A DNA stretch of 64,000 nt from Bartonella sp. F02 (GCF_026929975.1 NZ_JANHOK010000004.1:62001-126000), one strand, 5' to 3'; shown: positions 41,909 to 53,900, numbered from the stretch's first letter. Numbers and translations: made by a program. The notes: generated from the sequence alone by a model not told the origin.

Positions 41909-43840
41909 TTACTTTTTATCTGTTCGCTCATCAAACCAATATCCAAATCCTTCAATTAAAGCTGCTAAAGTCTCCGTTTCCTGCATATGCTTTATTTCGC
42001 TTTGCATCTCACGCAGTGAATTTAAAATCTCATCATTGGGATTTTCTATATACTGTTCTTGAATATCTTTTATCCTCTTATGTAGGTGGTGTTCCTTAAG
42101 ATGCAAGTAGACAGCTTGTTTTAATACAATACGAACATCTTCAATGGAAGCGCCAACAAAAAACTTATGTATCCCAACATTATGAAGACGTTTCTCCATT
42201 TGTTCTAAAATCGTTTTTTGTCCTCTTTCTTCTAAAAATAAGACCATTGTTTCTTTATCATAAAGTGATTGATTTCCCAATATTTCTAACATAGTTCTAT
42301 GTAAAATTATTAATTGAGAATTTTTAAATTCTAGTGCAGAAAGCGTTTCAAAGTCCTCATGCCAAAGCTCCGGATAATGAACCAATATTAGTAAAATTAA
42401 CATATCGCGTACAGACGCAGAATGCATTTTTGGAGTACGCAGCATATTAGACTTTTCTAACAGAGGGAAAGAGGTCTTTCCAAAAAGACTGTTTTTTCGA
42501 TTTTCGCTATATCCTTGCATAGTCTTTTGTTTAAAACTAGACGAACGAAAAAAAACGAAGAGGCGTTTTTTTATATCTTGCAAATAATAACGACGTATAT
42601 CGCCATCTTTAATTGTAAAAATTTTCTGTCTAAGTTTTCGTTCCAGTGCTGCTCGTTCTTCTGGCGTTTCAAAATGCTTTCCATAAGTAGCACGCTGCCA
42701 TAAAAGCTCAACCAACGACATTGATTTTTGCAACAAAGAAGTAAAAAATTGTGCGCCGTTAGAGTGAATAATTTCGTCAGGATCTGTACCCTGTGGCAAT
42801 AAGACAACGCGCACAGAAACCCCTGCCCTTAAAAGAGGCAAAACACGATCAGCAACACGAAGAGCGGCATTTATACCAGCGTTATCACCATCAAAACACA
42901 AAATCGGATCAGGTTTTATCTGCCATAACAGTTGGATTTGTGTTTCTGTTAAAGCTGTCCCCAAAGGAGCAACAACTTGCTCGAAACCAGCTTTAGTTAA
43001 AGAAATAACATCCATGTAGCCTTCTACAACAATGAGAGAGTGCCTCTCTTCACTTTTAACAGAACGACTGTTTTTTCGAGCAGAAGCCGCATTATAAAGA
43101 ATATTCCCTTTATGAAAAAGAACTGTTTCAGGGCTATTAAGATATTTTGCCAGTGCCTCTTTATCAAGTGCACGTCCTCCAAATGCCACCACACGTTCGC
43201 GAAGATCTTCAATAGGAAACAGGATACGATTTCTAAATCGATCATAGGGAACTGCAATATCTTCACCCGATATGAGAAGACCACAATCTTCCATTTGTTT
43301 TACCGAAATGCCTTGGGCACTCAAAGCATCCTTCAAGGCCGTTCGTCTTGCTGACGCAAACCCTATCCGAAAACGCTTTATCAACTCTATCGTTACACCA
43401 CGCTCATCAAGATAACGAAGCGCTTGTCTTCCTTCAGAACTGAATAAATTTTTGTGAAAAAAATCTGTAGCAATCTGCATAATATTATAAAGATCAGATT
43501 TTTGCTTCTCACGTTTATAACTTTGTGGATCAAGAATAGGAACAGCTATTCCTGCCAAATGAGCTAAACGCTCTACAGCTTCTGAAAAGTGCAATCCATC
43601 AAGTTCACAAAGAAAAGTGAAAATATCACCCTTTACTCCACAACCAAAACAATAATAACGTCCTTTACGATCATCACAATGAAAACTCGGTGTTTTTTCC
43701 CCATGAAATGGACAGCAACACCAAAAATCTCCTCGTGAAGACTTGCTTTTTCGAGAATCAAATGTCACTCTTTGTCCAATAACTAGAGAAATTGGTAATC
43801 TAGTGCGAAGATCATCAAGAAAATCAGACGAAAAATGCAT
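41909..43840 (-). CDS. dnaG: DNA primase DnaG
   Basis: DnaG makes the RNA primers for replication. The N-terminal zinc-binding domain shows CCPFHGEKTPSFHCDDRKGRY and CFGCGVKGD. The RNA polymerase core has RIGFASARR and the Toprim motifs VVEGYMDVISL and LCFDGDNAG. The C-terminal helicase-binding part is divergent. I chose the ATG at 43840 (MHFSSDF) after GGGGA; a GTG at 43852 is in frame. About 643 residues. It lies upstream of rpoD as in many bacteria. Confidence 0.96.
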   Translation of the reverse strand: MHFSSDFLDDLRTRLPISLVIGQRVTFDSRKSKSSRGDFWCCCPFHGEKTPSFHCDDRKGRYYCFGCGVKGDIFTFLCELDGLHFSEAVERLAHLAGIAVPILDPQSYKREKQKSDLYNIMQIATDFFHKNLFSSEGRQALRYLDERGVTIELIKRFRIGFASARRTALKDALSAQGISVKQMEDCGLLISGEDIAVPYDRFRNRILFPIEDLRERVVAFGGRALDKEALAKYLNSPETVLFHKGNILYNAASARKNSRSVKSEERHSLIVVEGYMDVISLTKAGFEQVVAPLGTALTETQIQLLWQIKPDPILCFDGDNAGINAALRVADRVLPLLRAGVSVRVVLLPQGTDPDEIIHSNGAQFFTSLLQKSMSLVELLWQRATYGKHFETPEERAALERKLRQKIFTIKDGDIRRYYLQDIKKRLFVFFRSSSFKQKTMQGYSENRKNSLFGKTSFPLLEKSNMLRTPKMHSASVRDMLILLILVHYPELWHEDFETLSALEFKNSQLIILHRTMLEILGNQSLYDKETMVLFLEERGQKTILEQMEKRLHNVGIHKFFVGASIEDVRIVLKQAVYLHLKEHHLHKRIKDIQEQYIENPNDEILNSLREMQSEIKHMQETETLAALIEGFGYWFDERTDKK

Positions 43841-43940
43841 GATTCCCCACAAAATTCTAAAATCTTTTCTATATATTTAATGATTTTAAAGGATAATTCT
43901 AAATATTTTATTTGCAACAATTGAAAATTCTAGACCAATC

Positions 43941-45200
43941 ATGAATTTTTCAGAAGGAAATAGCAAAAAAATGACGAAACTGTTTATTCAATACCCCTTG
44001 CTAGAAACTATCTCTTGGTTATTTGGCCTGATTTTTATTGCACTTCTCATCAATTTTTTAGCACGAAAACTGCTCATTAATGGTATAAAACAGCTTTCTC
44101 ATTTGCTCCCTAAAGCAACAAATGTTGATATTGAAAATGCTATTCGTTATATGGCAAATATCACTTCAGCCTTAATTCTCTCAATAGGTGTCAATTTTAT
44201 CCCCACATTGCCCGATGCACTCAGCACTGTTATTCGCAATGTCGCTAACGCTTTTATTATTTTTATCGTTACCCTAACCATTTCTGCTCTCTTTAATATC
44301 ATCAATATTCTTTACGAACAAAAAGAAACAGCACGGTTAAAACCAATAAAAGGCTACATTCAAATCGCTAAAATTGCGCTTTTCACAATTTCTGCCGTTT
44401 TAATGTTAGCTACATTAATCGATCGCTCACCTCTTATTCTCTTTTCTGGATTTGGTGCAATAACCGCTGTTCTTATTTTGGTTTTTCAAGATACGCTCCT
44501 TTCTTTCATTGCAGGCATTCAAATTTCATTCACCGATATGGTTCGTGTTGGTGATTGGATTGAAATCCCCAATCTCGGTGCAGACGGGGACGTCATTGAA
44601 ATTGCACTGCATACTGTTAAAGTTCAAAATTTTGATAAAACAATTACGACAGTTCCTATTCGTAAATTGGTAACCGATCCTTTTAAAAATTGGCGTGGAA
44701 TGACCGAAGCAGGTGGAAGACGCATTAAACGGTCTCTATTTATTGATCAATTAAGCATTCACTTTCACACCGAAGAAGAACAAGAACACCTAAAAAGATT
44801 TAATCTGTTAGAAGAATATTTTGCACAAAAAATATCAGAAATTAATGAATGGAATGCTACATTAAACAAAAATCACGATATGCCAGCTAATATGCGTCGT
44901 TTGAGCAATATCGGAACTTTCCGCGCTTATATTTTTGCCTACTTACAACAACACCCATACATCGCACAAAACATGCCTCTCATGGCACGACAATTACCTC
45001 CTACATCTGAAGGGTTACCTTTGGAAATCTACTGTTTTACCAATACAACTGTCTGGTTAGACTATGAACAAATTCAATCTGATATTTTTGATCATCTTTA
45101 TTCCATTATTCCTAATTTTGGTTTAAAAATTTTTCAAAATCCAAGCAGTTATAATTTTATTCATACATTTGAAAAAAGTGAAACTATAAATCAAAAATAA
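43941..45200 (+). CDS. MscS-family mechanosensitive channel (YbdG-like)
   Basis: A 419-residue membrane protein with about five hydrophobic segments. The MscS core is visible: FSGFGAITAVLILVFQDTLL (pore-lining helix and start of the beta domain), then VRVGDWIEIPNLGADGDVIE and TTVPIRKLVTDPFKNWRGM. The N-terminal helices and the long soluble C-terminus resemble E. coli YbdG (MscM), a channel for mild osmotic downshock. AGAAGGA precedes the in-frame ATG at 43971, which may be the true start. The Na/Pi transporter follows after 49 bp. Confidence 0.88.
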   Translation: MNFSEGNSKKMTKLFIQYPLLETISWLFGLIFIALLINFLARKLLINGIKQLSHLLPKATNVDIENAIRYMANITSALILSIGVNFIPTLPDALSTVIRNVANAFIIFIVTLTISALFNIINILYEQKETARLKPIKGYIQIAKIALFTISAVLMLATLIDRSPLILFSGFGAITAVLILVFQDTLLSFIAGIQISFTDMVRVGDWIEIPNLGADGDVIEIALHTVKVQNFDKTITTVPIRKLVTDPFKNWRGMTEAGGRRIKRSLFIDQLSIHFHTEEEQEHLKRFNLLEEYFAQKISEINEWNATLNKNHDMPANMRRLSNIGTFRAYIFAYLQQHPYIAQNMPLMARQLPPTSEGLPLEIYCFTNTTVWLDYEQIQSDIFDHLYSIIPNFGLKIFQNPSSYNFIHTFEKSETINQK

Positions 45201-45249
45201 CCATTCTTAAAATTAGCTCATAATTCCGAACAAAGAAAGAAAAAGTATT

Positions 45250-46923
45250 ATGAATGGCTCACTGATACTCCTTCATCTTGCAGGAGCTATTTCTTTACTT
45301 CTGTGGGCTACACGCATGATACGCACAGGAGTTGAGCGTGCTTATGGTGATAAACTCAAATATCAATTACATCATGTCATATCCAATCCATTTTATGCAG
45401 TAGGATTTGGACTTTTTTTGGCAATAATCTTACAAAGCTCTACAGCTGTAACACTTTTGGTAAGTTCTTTTGTCGAATCTCATTTTATTTCTGCCTTAGC
45501 AGGACTTATGGTTGTCCGTGGAGGAGAGTTAGGATCAGCATTTGTTGTTAAAATTCTCTCTTATGACCTTACAATTGTCGTACCTCTATGTCTTTTGATT
45601 GGCACATTTATTTTTATGACAACTGAAAAAAAAGATTGGCGCCAAATAGGACGGATTATTATTGGAGTTGGTCTCTTAATTCTCTCTTTACAAATGACAA
45701 GCGCTGCTACAGAACCTTTACGTGAGAGCGCTATTTTACCCAATATCGTTCACTATCTTTCAACAGACTCTATTTCTGCTTTCTTGTTGGCAGCAGTTTT
45801 AACCTATTTCTTACATTCATCCATTGCCGGAATTGTTCTTCTCATTAATTTTGCCAACTACGATCTTATTCATACTCAATTATGTGTCGTCATGGTCCTT
45901 GGTGTTAATTTAGGTTCTTCTTTTATAGCACCACTCTTAACACGAAATGCTCCTTCTAATGCACGACTTATCCCCTTAGGAAATTTACTCACACGGGGCA
46001 TTGGTTCAATTCTTATTCTCATTTTATTCCTCTCCTTTAAACCACCAATCACATGGCTTGGAAAAGAAGCTGCAACGCAAGTTATAAATGCTCATATCAT
46101 TTTTAATACTCTTATCCTTTTTGCAAGCATACCGCTATCACAGTGGATTTTAAAACTGACCACTAAAATCGTCCAAATATATGTAAAAAATCAGCCATCC
46201 AATAATATATTTGATTTAACGGATCAAACAGCCCTTGACGAAAGTGTTTTGGATCGCCCCACTTTAGCACTCTCAAATGTAACGCGTGAAGTTATCCATA
46301 TTTGTAATCTTGTTGATATCATGCTGGAAAAAATTATGGAGCTTTATGAAAAACCTGACCGCAATATTATAAATGAACTCAATCAATTGAATGTTATTTT
46401 GCACAAAAAACATATTGCGATTAAACTCTATCTTGCACAACTCGCTGGACAAAAATTATCAGATGAAGAAGCCTTTCAAACTCAAGAGCTTTTAGATGCA
46501 TGTATAAAACTCGATCAAACAGGAGACGTCATCATCCATAATATGATCACGTTGGTTAAAAAGAAACAACAGAAAAAATTACAATTTACCAATGATGGTT
46601 GGAACGACTTGCTCCATTTTCATGCAATTGTTTTAGCCAATGCGCATATTGCATTTAACGTTCTTGTCTCACGCGATACGCACACAGCACATTTGTTAGT
46701 ACAAAAAAAAGATAAACTCCGTGACTTAGAAAAAGAAATGAGTTTAAAGCATTTTAAACGCTTGCGCGAAGGAAATGTTCAAAATATAGAAACATCCAGT
46801 CTTCATCTTGATACTGTGCGTGATCTCAAACAAATAAATTCTCTTTTAACCTCTATGGTCTATCCTATTTTAGAGGCACAAGGTCTATTAAAAAGTTCTA
46901 GATTACGAACTCCTTCTGAGTAA
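45250..46923 (+). CDS. Na/Pi cotransporter family protein with PhoU-like tail
   Basis: A 557-residue inner membrane protein of the PNaS/NptA family. Two inverted repeats carry the signature serines, LQSSTAVTLLVSSFVES near residue 60 and LHSSIAGIVLLINFAN near 190. About nine membrane segments fill the first 310 residues. The rest is soluble and helical like PhoU (from DRPTLALSNVTREVIHIC). Such proteins move phosphate with sodium; bacterial forms like E. coli YjbB may export it. It follows the MscS gene by 49 bp and may be co-transcribed. Confidence 0.9.
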   Translation: MNGSLILLHLAGAISLLLWATRMIRTGVERAYGDKLKYQLHHVISNPFYAVGFGLFLAIILQSSTAVTLLVSSFVESHFISALAGLMVVRGGELGSAFVVKILSYDLTIVVPLCLLIGTFIFMTTEKKDWRQIGRIIIGVGLLILSLQMTSAATEPLRESAILPNIVHYLSTDSISAFLLAAVLTYFLHSSIAGIVLLINFANYDLIHTQLCVVMVLGVNLGSSFIAPLLTRNAPSNARLIPLGNLLTRGIGSILILILFLSFKPPITWLGKEAATQVINAHIIFNTLILFASIPLSQWILKLTTKIVQIYVKNQPSNNIFDLTDQTALDESVLDRPTLALSNVTREVIHICNLVDIMLEKIMELYEKPDRNIINELNQLNVILHKKHIAIKLYLAQLAGQKLSDEEAFQTQELLDACIKLDQTGDVIIHNMITLVKKKQQKKLQFTNDGWNDLLHFHAIVLANAHIAFNVLVSRDTHTAHLLVQKKDKLRDLEKEMSLKHFKRLREGNVQNIETSSLHLDTVRDLKQINSLLTSMVYPILEAQGLLKSSRLRTPSE

Positions 46924-47445
46924 AAACATTTAAACCTTAATTTCAATGTTGTTCTTAACACGAAAAATAAAACAATATTATGAGAAAATATAACTGAATA
47001 CTCGCTATTATAGCTATAATTTCTTTAGAGAATCCAAGTAATATGGATTAATCATTGAATTAAAAGAAGCAAACGTCTCTGCTTATATTCTATTGGATAT
47101 GTTTTTTAATTCTGTTATTCTTCAGAATATTGCATTTTAAACGATTAAGATCTTATATTTTCATTATTGTTAAGACTTTATTCTTAAATACAATTTTTTG
47201 AGATTTAAAATCATTATCGATCATATTTTGTCTGTTGGTCTAGAATTTAAGTTGTTCTAGTGAAGAAAAATAATACTAAATTCAATTATGTTTTCTTTTA
47301 TTTGAAACTCAATACAACATAAACTACACACAATACTTCTATCATTCATCTCTCTTTAGACAATAAATAAGAAAACCTTGAACTGTATAAAATTTACCCT
47401 AACTAAGCTTACCAACAGTTTAAACTAAGGGATAAGGAGGATAGA
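46924..47445. other. gene-poor stretch, 522 bp
   Basis: No supported reading frame or clear hairpin. The right end holds the promoter and leader of the GlsB-like gene, with AAGGAGG just before it. Confidence 0.4.
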
Positions 47446-47697
47446 ATGGAAGATACAAATATTGGCTGGATTATCGCTATTATTATTGGCGGCCTTGCAG
47501 GATGGGCTGCACAGTATTTTATGAAAAGTCGAGCAGGAATATTACTAAACATTGTTTTAGGGGTTCTTGGTGCTGCGTTAGCTAGCTTCTTTTTTGGTCT
47601 TTTAGGTATCAATTTTGCAGGATGGTTTGATTACCTCATTTCAGGTTTTATCGGAGCCTGCATATTAATATGGATAGGTCGGAAAATTCGACCATAA
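47446..47697 (+). CDS. GlsB/YeaQ/YmgE-family membrane protein
   Basis: An 83-residue protein with three membrane helices and glycine-rich motifs (IIGGLAGWAAQYFM, NIVLGVLGAALASFFFGLLG, and GFIGACILIWIG). This is the pattern of the family once called transglycosylase-associated proteins; no enzymatic role is proven and many members respond to stress. AAGGAGG lies five bases before the ATG. It stands alone between two gene-poor stretches. Confidence 0.9.
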   Translation: MEDTNIGWIIAIIIGGLAGWAAQYFMKSRAGILLNIVLGVLGAALASFFFGLLGINFAGWFDYLISGFIGACILIWIGRKIRP

Positions 47698-48146
47698 ATA
47701 CTTATTAACTCTTCAACTGCGTCTTGAGTGCCTTTCTAAAGCTATCCGAAATCAACTTCTATTCTTAACGTTTTATACCTATATCTTCTACAAAATAGAA
47801 GAATAAAAACTTTCTAATTTGTAGTTTTTATTGTACCCACGTTAAAATCAACGAATAGTTAAAAATTCTACTCATTGTATTCCTTTATACACAGGTAAAC
47901 TAAAAAGCATGTTAAATAACCGTAATGACTCCCACTTCCATCAAAAGGCATATTTAAACAATCTTGAAGATATAAATATTAAGTCATTATGAGTACAAAA
48001 GCAGATCTATTTTCCTCAACTCACTTGTTATAACAATCTTATAGTGTATTCATCTTATCGATCAATACCGCTTCATACTCTTTCCTTACCAAACAATTTG
48101 AGAAAGAAAACAAAATTTTCGTCTATGTTCTGGAATTTTTGAAAAT
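47698..48146. other. gene-poor stretch, 449 bp
   Basis: Between convergent genes. A small TTCTA/TAGAA hairpin near 47785-47803 could mark a transcript end for the GlsB-like gene. Nothing else is seen. Confidence 0.4.
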
Positions 48147-48611
48147 TTATCTTAATTTTTCACGAAGATTATTACTAACCTTAGAAAAATCCATTTGGCC
48201 TGCATAGCGCTCTTTTAACCAAGAGATTACTTTTCTAATATCACAAACCCCTTTGGCTTTTGTCTGTTCCAAAGCTTCACAAAGAACTTTCTCAATTTCC
48301 GCTTCATCAAATTGATGAGGAAGAAGTTCACGAATAGCCGCTGCTTCTATCTTCTCCTTTTTTGCCATATCAAAGCGACCAGATTTTTCATAAATATGCG
48401 CTGATTCTTCACGCTGTTTAATCATTGTAACTAAAATAAATTGTATCTGATGATCATTCATTTCCTGTTTATCTTCACTACAACGAAGAATATCACGATC
48501 TTTAATCGCAGCATTAATTAAACGAAGTACAGAAAGGCGCGCTTTATCTTGCTTCTTTAAAGCAATGTTGAAAGCCATATCAATCCGATCACGTAACATA
48601 AATATATCCAA
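48147..48611 (-). CDS. GatB/YqeY domain protein
   Basis: The 154-residue protein matches the YqeY family: ISV-like helix ALKKQDKARLSVLRLINAAI, then DEEEQ-type region, MIKQREESAHIYEKSGRFD, KKEKIEAAAIRELLPHQFDE and the C-terminal helix with MDFSKVSNNLREKL. The domain is shared with the tail of GatB, the amidotransferase that makes Gln-tRNA, where it binds tRNA; the stand-alone protein's task is unclear. It is divergent from carA, an arrangement common in Alphaproteobacteria. Confidence 0.92.
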   Translation of the reverse strand: MDIFMLRDRIDMAFNIALKKQDKARLSVLRLINAAIKDRDILRCSEDKQEMNDHQIQFILVTMIKQREESAHIYEKSGRFDMAKKEKIEAAAIRELLPHQFDEAEIEKVLCEALEQTKAKGVCDIRKVISWLKERYAGQMDFSKVSNNLREKLR

Positions 48612-48871
48612 TGTAACTCAAACAAGAGCGTAATTCTAAACCAATCCTTAAACACCTTTCAATGCATAATAAAAAATAAAGCCACAGAAAATCTAAAAAC
48701 AACTCTTTACCTATTTATCGAATAAACTTATAATCCGTGGCTTAAGTGAAGTATTAAGATAACATAAAATACGGCATTTATTAGAGTAAAGAGAATGCGT
48801 CTATTACGGTTGCAGTTTTCATATCTCATTCATTATTACATTATTAGAACCATGGATTGTGAACACGCACT

Positions 48872-50104
48872 ATGACACAAACTATCCCGTCTCCCAATCC
48901 TTGGGGCACCAGTAAGCCTACAGCTCTTTTAATCCTAGCTGATGGAACAATTATTGAAGGAAAAGGCGCAGGTGCTACAGGTATCGCTGAAGCTGAGGTA
49001 TGTTTCAATACTGCCATTACAGGCTATGAAGAAATTCTTACTGATCCATCGTACACAAAACAAATCGTCAACTTTACATTTCCTCATATTGGCAATGTAG
49101 GAACGAATAGTGAAGATATTGAAGATCTTAATCCTCTCGATTGTTGTGGTGCGGTTGGTGCTATTTTCAAAGCCGATATTACCTGTGCTTCAAATTATCG
49201 TGCAAATGAAAATCTTAATCAGTGGCTTAAAAAACGCAATATCATTGCACTTTGTGGCATTGATACACGGGCATTAACGGTTCTCATTCGCGAAAAAGGT
49301 TTCCTCAACGCTGTCATTGCTCATGACCAAAATGGAAACTTTGATATTGAAACTTTGAAAAAGTGTGCGCAAAAATGGCCTGGTATTACAGATCTTGATC
49401 TTGCAAAAAATGTAACATCAAAACAATTAATGACATGGGACGAAAAACCGTGGATATGGAATAAAGGTTATAGCCAAAATAAAAAACACAATTTTCATAT
49501 TGTCGCAATTGATTATGGTATTAAGCGGAATATCCTTCGCCTTCTAGCTGCGCAAGGAGCTCGCATAACAATTGTACCCGCAGATATAACTGCAAAAGAA
49601 ATTTTAGCAATGAATCCTGATGGCATTTTTCTTTCTAATGGCCCTGGAGATCCAGCTGCGACAGCTGAATACGCCGTTCCAACAATAAAAGAATTAATTA
49701 ATTATAATATACCGCTTTTTGGCATATGTCTTGGTCATCAACTTCTCGCTCTTGCGGTTGGAGCAAAAACATCCAAAATGCATCAAGGACATCATGGTGC
49801 AAACCATCCTGTTAAACATTTTAATACGGGAAAAGTTGAAATTGTATCCATGAATCACGGTTTTAGCGTCGACGCCACATCTTTGCCACCGTATGTTGAA
49901 GAAACACATATTTCTCTTTTTGATGGATCAAATTGCGGTATCCGATTCATTGAAAAACCTATTTTTTCTGTACAACATCATCCTGAAGCTTCTCCTGGGC
50001 CACAAGACAGTCACTACCTTTTTCAATATTTTTGTAATTTGATTATTGAGTACAAAAAAAACAATTTAACTCAATCGTCTCATCTTTCCGAGTGTCACGT
50101 GTAA
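48872..50104 (+). CDS. carA: carbamoyl-phosphate synthase small subunit CarA
   Basis: CarA is the glutaminase subunit that feeds ammonia to CarB for arginine and pyrimidine synthesis. The N-terminal domain has LILADGTIIEGKGAGATG and the CarA-specific NTAITGYEEILTDPSY. The class I amidotransferase domain has LSNGPGDPAA, the nucleophile in GICLGHQLLAL near residue 287, and the triad histidine in SVQHHPEASPGP. Length 410 residues. carB follows only after 824 bp without a gene. Confidence 0.96.
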   Translation: MTQTIPSPNPWGTSKPTALLILADGTIIEGKGAGATGIAEAEVCFNTAITGYEEILTDPSYTKQIVNFTFPHIGNVGTNSEDIEDLNPLDCCGAVGAIFKADITCASNYRANENLNQWLKKRNIIALCGIDTRALTVLIREKGFLNAVIAHDQNGNFDIETLKKCAQKWPGITDLDLAKNVTSKQLMTWDEKPWIWNKGYSQNKKHNFHIVAIDYGIKRNILRLLAAQGARITIVPADITAKEILAMNPDGIFLSNGPGDPAATAEYAVPTIKELINYNIPLFGICLGHQLLALAVGAKTSKMHQGHHGANHPVKHFNTGKVEIVSMNHGFSVDATSLPPYVEETHISLFDGSNCGIRFIEKPIFSVQHHPEASPGPQDSHYLFQYFCNLIIEYKKNNLTQSSHLSECHV

Positions 50105-50928
50105 ACCTGTGTACTTTGTGTTTCATGAGATGCACACATTCATGAACAACATACAAATTAATAAAAACAGGTGAACTTTATTCTTTCTTGATCAATAAAA
50201 TATTTCTACAAAAATATATTATGAAATAAACGAACCTGTAAAACAAAGATTATTGTTGCGGCAATCATTACAAATTTTCCCCCTCTCAACTAAAAAATTA
50301 CAGAGAAATTATAAGTCATTTCTTTATCAATAAACCGCTCAAAAAGAGAAGAGCGGGTTCCATGATTAATTTTAATAAACGAAATAAAAAAAATGTTACA
50401 AATTTCTCTTTGAAAAAGACAGACAACTACACTGGAGTTAATTTTAGTGTATGTCTCAAAATTCCATAAACACACTCTCAAGTAATGTATCATTATTTTA
50501 TGTAGATTTTTAAATCTTATCATTATTTCTTTGAGAGATATTGAGCACTCTTTCAAAATGCACATTCAAAATGCACAAAGAATCAATTTTAATATATCTC
50601 AAAAATCTTACCCTTCTAAAATTATACCTCAATTATAGTTTTTAATATCAAAATCGTATGAATAATTATGCACACGACACGCTGCTATCTTATAACTGTC
50701 AAATAGCTTAAAATTTTTAAATATAATATAAATAACAAAAGCTTATGATCAAAAAAACAACAAAAATTAATTATAATCAAAGAAAATATTAGTCGGCAAT
50801 TTTATGAAAAAAACATTTTATAGCTTACTTTATTTGTTTATTAACCTATAAAAGAAAACTGAACTTTCCAATCTTAATATTCTACCTGCTACAAAATTGC
50901 ATACGAATATTCGTTTAAGGGGAAAAAC
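50105..50928. other. 824-bp gap between carA and carB
   Basis: No reading frame has a ribosome binding site or protein-like composition; the minus-strand frame at 50290-50565 is phenylalanine/isoleucine-rich noise. It may be the trace of a lost gene. The last 100 bp must serve as carB leader, with AAGGGGAAA before the ATG. Confidence 0.45.
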
Positions 50929-53900
50929 ATGCCAAAACGCACAGATATAAAATCTATTCTTATCATTGGAGCAGGACCTATTATTATCGGCCAGGCATGT
51001 GAATTTGATTATTCAGGCACACAAGCTTGCAAAGCCTTAAAAGAAGAAGGTTACCGGATTATTCTTGTCAATTCGAATCCTGCAACCATTATGACAGATC
51101 CAGATTTAGCTGATGCAACTTATATTGAACCTATTACCCCAGAAGTCGTTGCACAAATTATCGCTCGTGAACGCCCTGATGCTCTTTTACCAACGATGGG
51201 AGGACAAACAGCACTCAACACCGCTTTATCATTAAAGCGTATGGGAATTTTAGACCGTTATCACGTTGAAATGATTGGGGCAAATGCTGATGCTATTGAT
51301 AAAGCCGAAGATCGAGCTTTATTTCGTGAAGCTATGACAAAAATCGGTTTAGAAACACCGCGTTCTCTCTTAGCCAATGCAACCGAACTTAAAGAGCAAC
51401 ACCGCCAACTTTATGCAGAAAAATACAATAAATTTAAAACAACACTTTCCGGTGATGCATTGGACAGAGCATTAGAAGAACTTGAGAAAGATTGGCAACA
51501 TGGAGAATCCGACCGGAAACAACATTATATAGCACATGCAGCAGCAAAAGCAGTTCAAGCTCTTGATACTATTGGTCTCCCAGCAATTATTCGTCCTTCA
51601 TTCACACTTGGTGGCACCGGTGGAGGTATTGCTTATAATCGAACTGAATTTTATGAAATTATTGAGCGCGGTCTTGAAGCTTCACCCACAACAGAAGTTT
51701 TAATTGAAGAAAGTGTTTTGGGATGGAAAGAATATGAAATGGAAGTTGTACGTGATAAAAACGACAACTGTATCATCATTTGTTCCATTGAAAATATTGA
51801 TCCTATGGGAATCCACACAGGTGATTCTATTACCGTTGCCCCTGCTTTGACTTTGACAGATAAAGAATATCAAATCATGCGTAACGCTTCAATTGCTGTG
51901 TTGCACGAAATTGGTGTTGAAACTGGAGGATCCAATGTACAGTTTGCTGTCAATCCTGATAATGGACGTCTCGTTGTTATTGAAATGAACCCACGTGTTT
52001 CTCGTTCTTCTGCACTTGCGTCCAAAGCAACAGGCTTTCCTATTGCTAAAGTGGCAGCAAAATTAGCAGTCGGCTATACACTTGATGAATTAAAAAATGA
52101 TATTACAGGTGGTACAACACCAGCATCATTTGAACCTTCAATTGATTATATTGTTACCAAAATTCCTCGTTTTGCTTTCGAAAAATTTCCCGGTTCGACA
52201 TCTGTTTTAACCACAGCAATGAAATCTGTAGGAGAAGTTATGGCCATTGGTCGTACTTTTCAAGAATCTTTGCAAAAAGCACTTCGTGGACTGGAAACAG
52301 GACTTACCGGTCTAGATGAAATTGCAATTCCTGAACATGCAGAAAGTGATGAAAAAAACTCTATACGTTCCGCTATTGCAATCCCAACACCTGATCGTTT
52401 GCGTTACATCGCTCAAGCGATACGAATGAACTTATCTTTAAAAGAAATTCATCAAATTAGCAAAATTGACCCTTGGTTTTTAGAACAAATAGCATCCATC
52501 GTTAATATGGAACAGCGTATTCGTACCTACGGTTTGCCTCAAGATGCCAATAATTTTCGTATGTTAAAAGCTATGGGATTTTCAGATGAGCGTTTAGCTA
52601 ACTTAACCAAGAAAACACCAAAAGAAATTGCTGCCCTACGCAAATCATTGAATGTAAAACACGTTTTCAAACGCATCGATACTTGTGCTGCTGAATTTTC
52701 TTCCCCAACAGCATATATGTATTCAACATATGAAACACCTTTTGCAGGAATAGAACACTCAGAAGCACAAGTTTCTGAGCGTAAAAAAGTTGTGATTTTA
52801 GGAGGGGGACCCAACCGGATTGGTCAAGGAATTGAATTTGACTATTGTTGCTGTCATGCGGCTTTTTCTCTCCGAGATGCAGGTTTTGAAGCCATCATGG
52901 TCAACTGTAACCCTGAAACGGTTTCTACTGATTATGATACCTCCGATCGTCTTTATTTTGAACCTTTAACAACAGAAGATGTTCTTGCTATTTTAGAAAC
53001 AGAACAAGAAAAAGGTGAATTATTGGGTGTTATCGTACAATTGGGTGGGCAAACACCACTAAAATTGGCAAGTGCCTTAGAAAAAAACAAAATTCCCATT
53101 TTGGGAACTTCACCTGAAGCTATTGATCTCGCAGAAGATAGAGATCGCTTTCAAAAATTGTTATTTAAACTTAATTTAACGCAACCTAAAAATAGTATTG
53201 CTCATTCTATTGAACAGGCACGTATTGTTGCTTACGAACTTGGTTTTCCACTCGTTGTACGCCCTTCTTACGTTTTGGGAGGACGTGCAATGCAAATTAT
53301 CCGCGATGAACGGAGTTTACAAAACTACTTACTCGAAATCGTTCCCGAATTGGTATCAGAAGATATCAAAGCGCATTACCCAAATGATAAAACAGCTCAA
53401 ATCAATACATTGCTCGGGAAAAATCCACTATTATTTGATACCTATCTGACAGAAGCTATTGAAGTAGATGTTGATTGTCTATGTGATGGAGAAGAAACGC
53501 TCATCGTTGGTATTATGGAACATATTGAAGAAGCAGGAATCCATTCAGGAGACTCCGCCTGTTCTTTACCGGTGCGTACACTTTCACAGAAAATAGTTGC
53601 TGAACTGGAACGGCAAACAAAAGCTTTAGCACAAGCACTCCATGTACGTGGTTTAATGAATGTACAATATGCTATCAAAGATGAAACAATCTATGTTTTA
53701 GAAGTAAATCCTCGTGCATCACGTACCGTCCCCTTTGTTGCAAAAGCAATTGGTCAACCCATCGTCAAAATTGCTACACGCATTATGATAGGAGAAAGTC
53801 TTCACGAAGCATTGAAAGCCTACGGTGGAGTAGCTCCTATACCAAACAAATCACATATTGCTGTTAAAGAAGCTGTCTTTCCTTTTTCTCGTTTTCCAGG

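Noticed and set aside
50290-50565. 91-residue minus-strand frame between carA and carB
   Set aside because: No ribosome binding site and no recognisable pattern.
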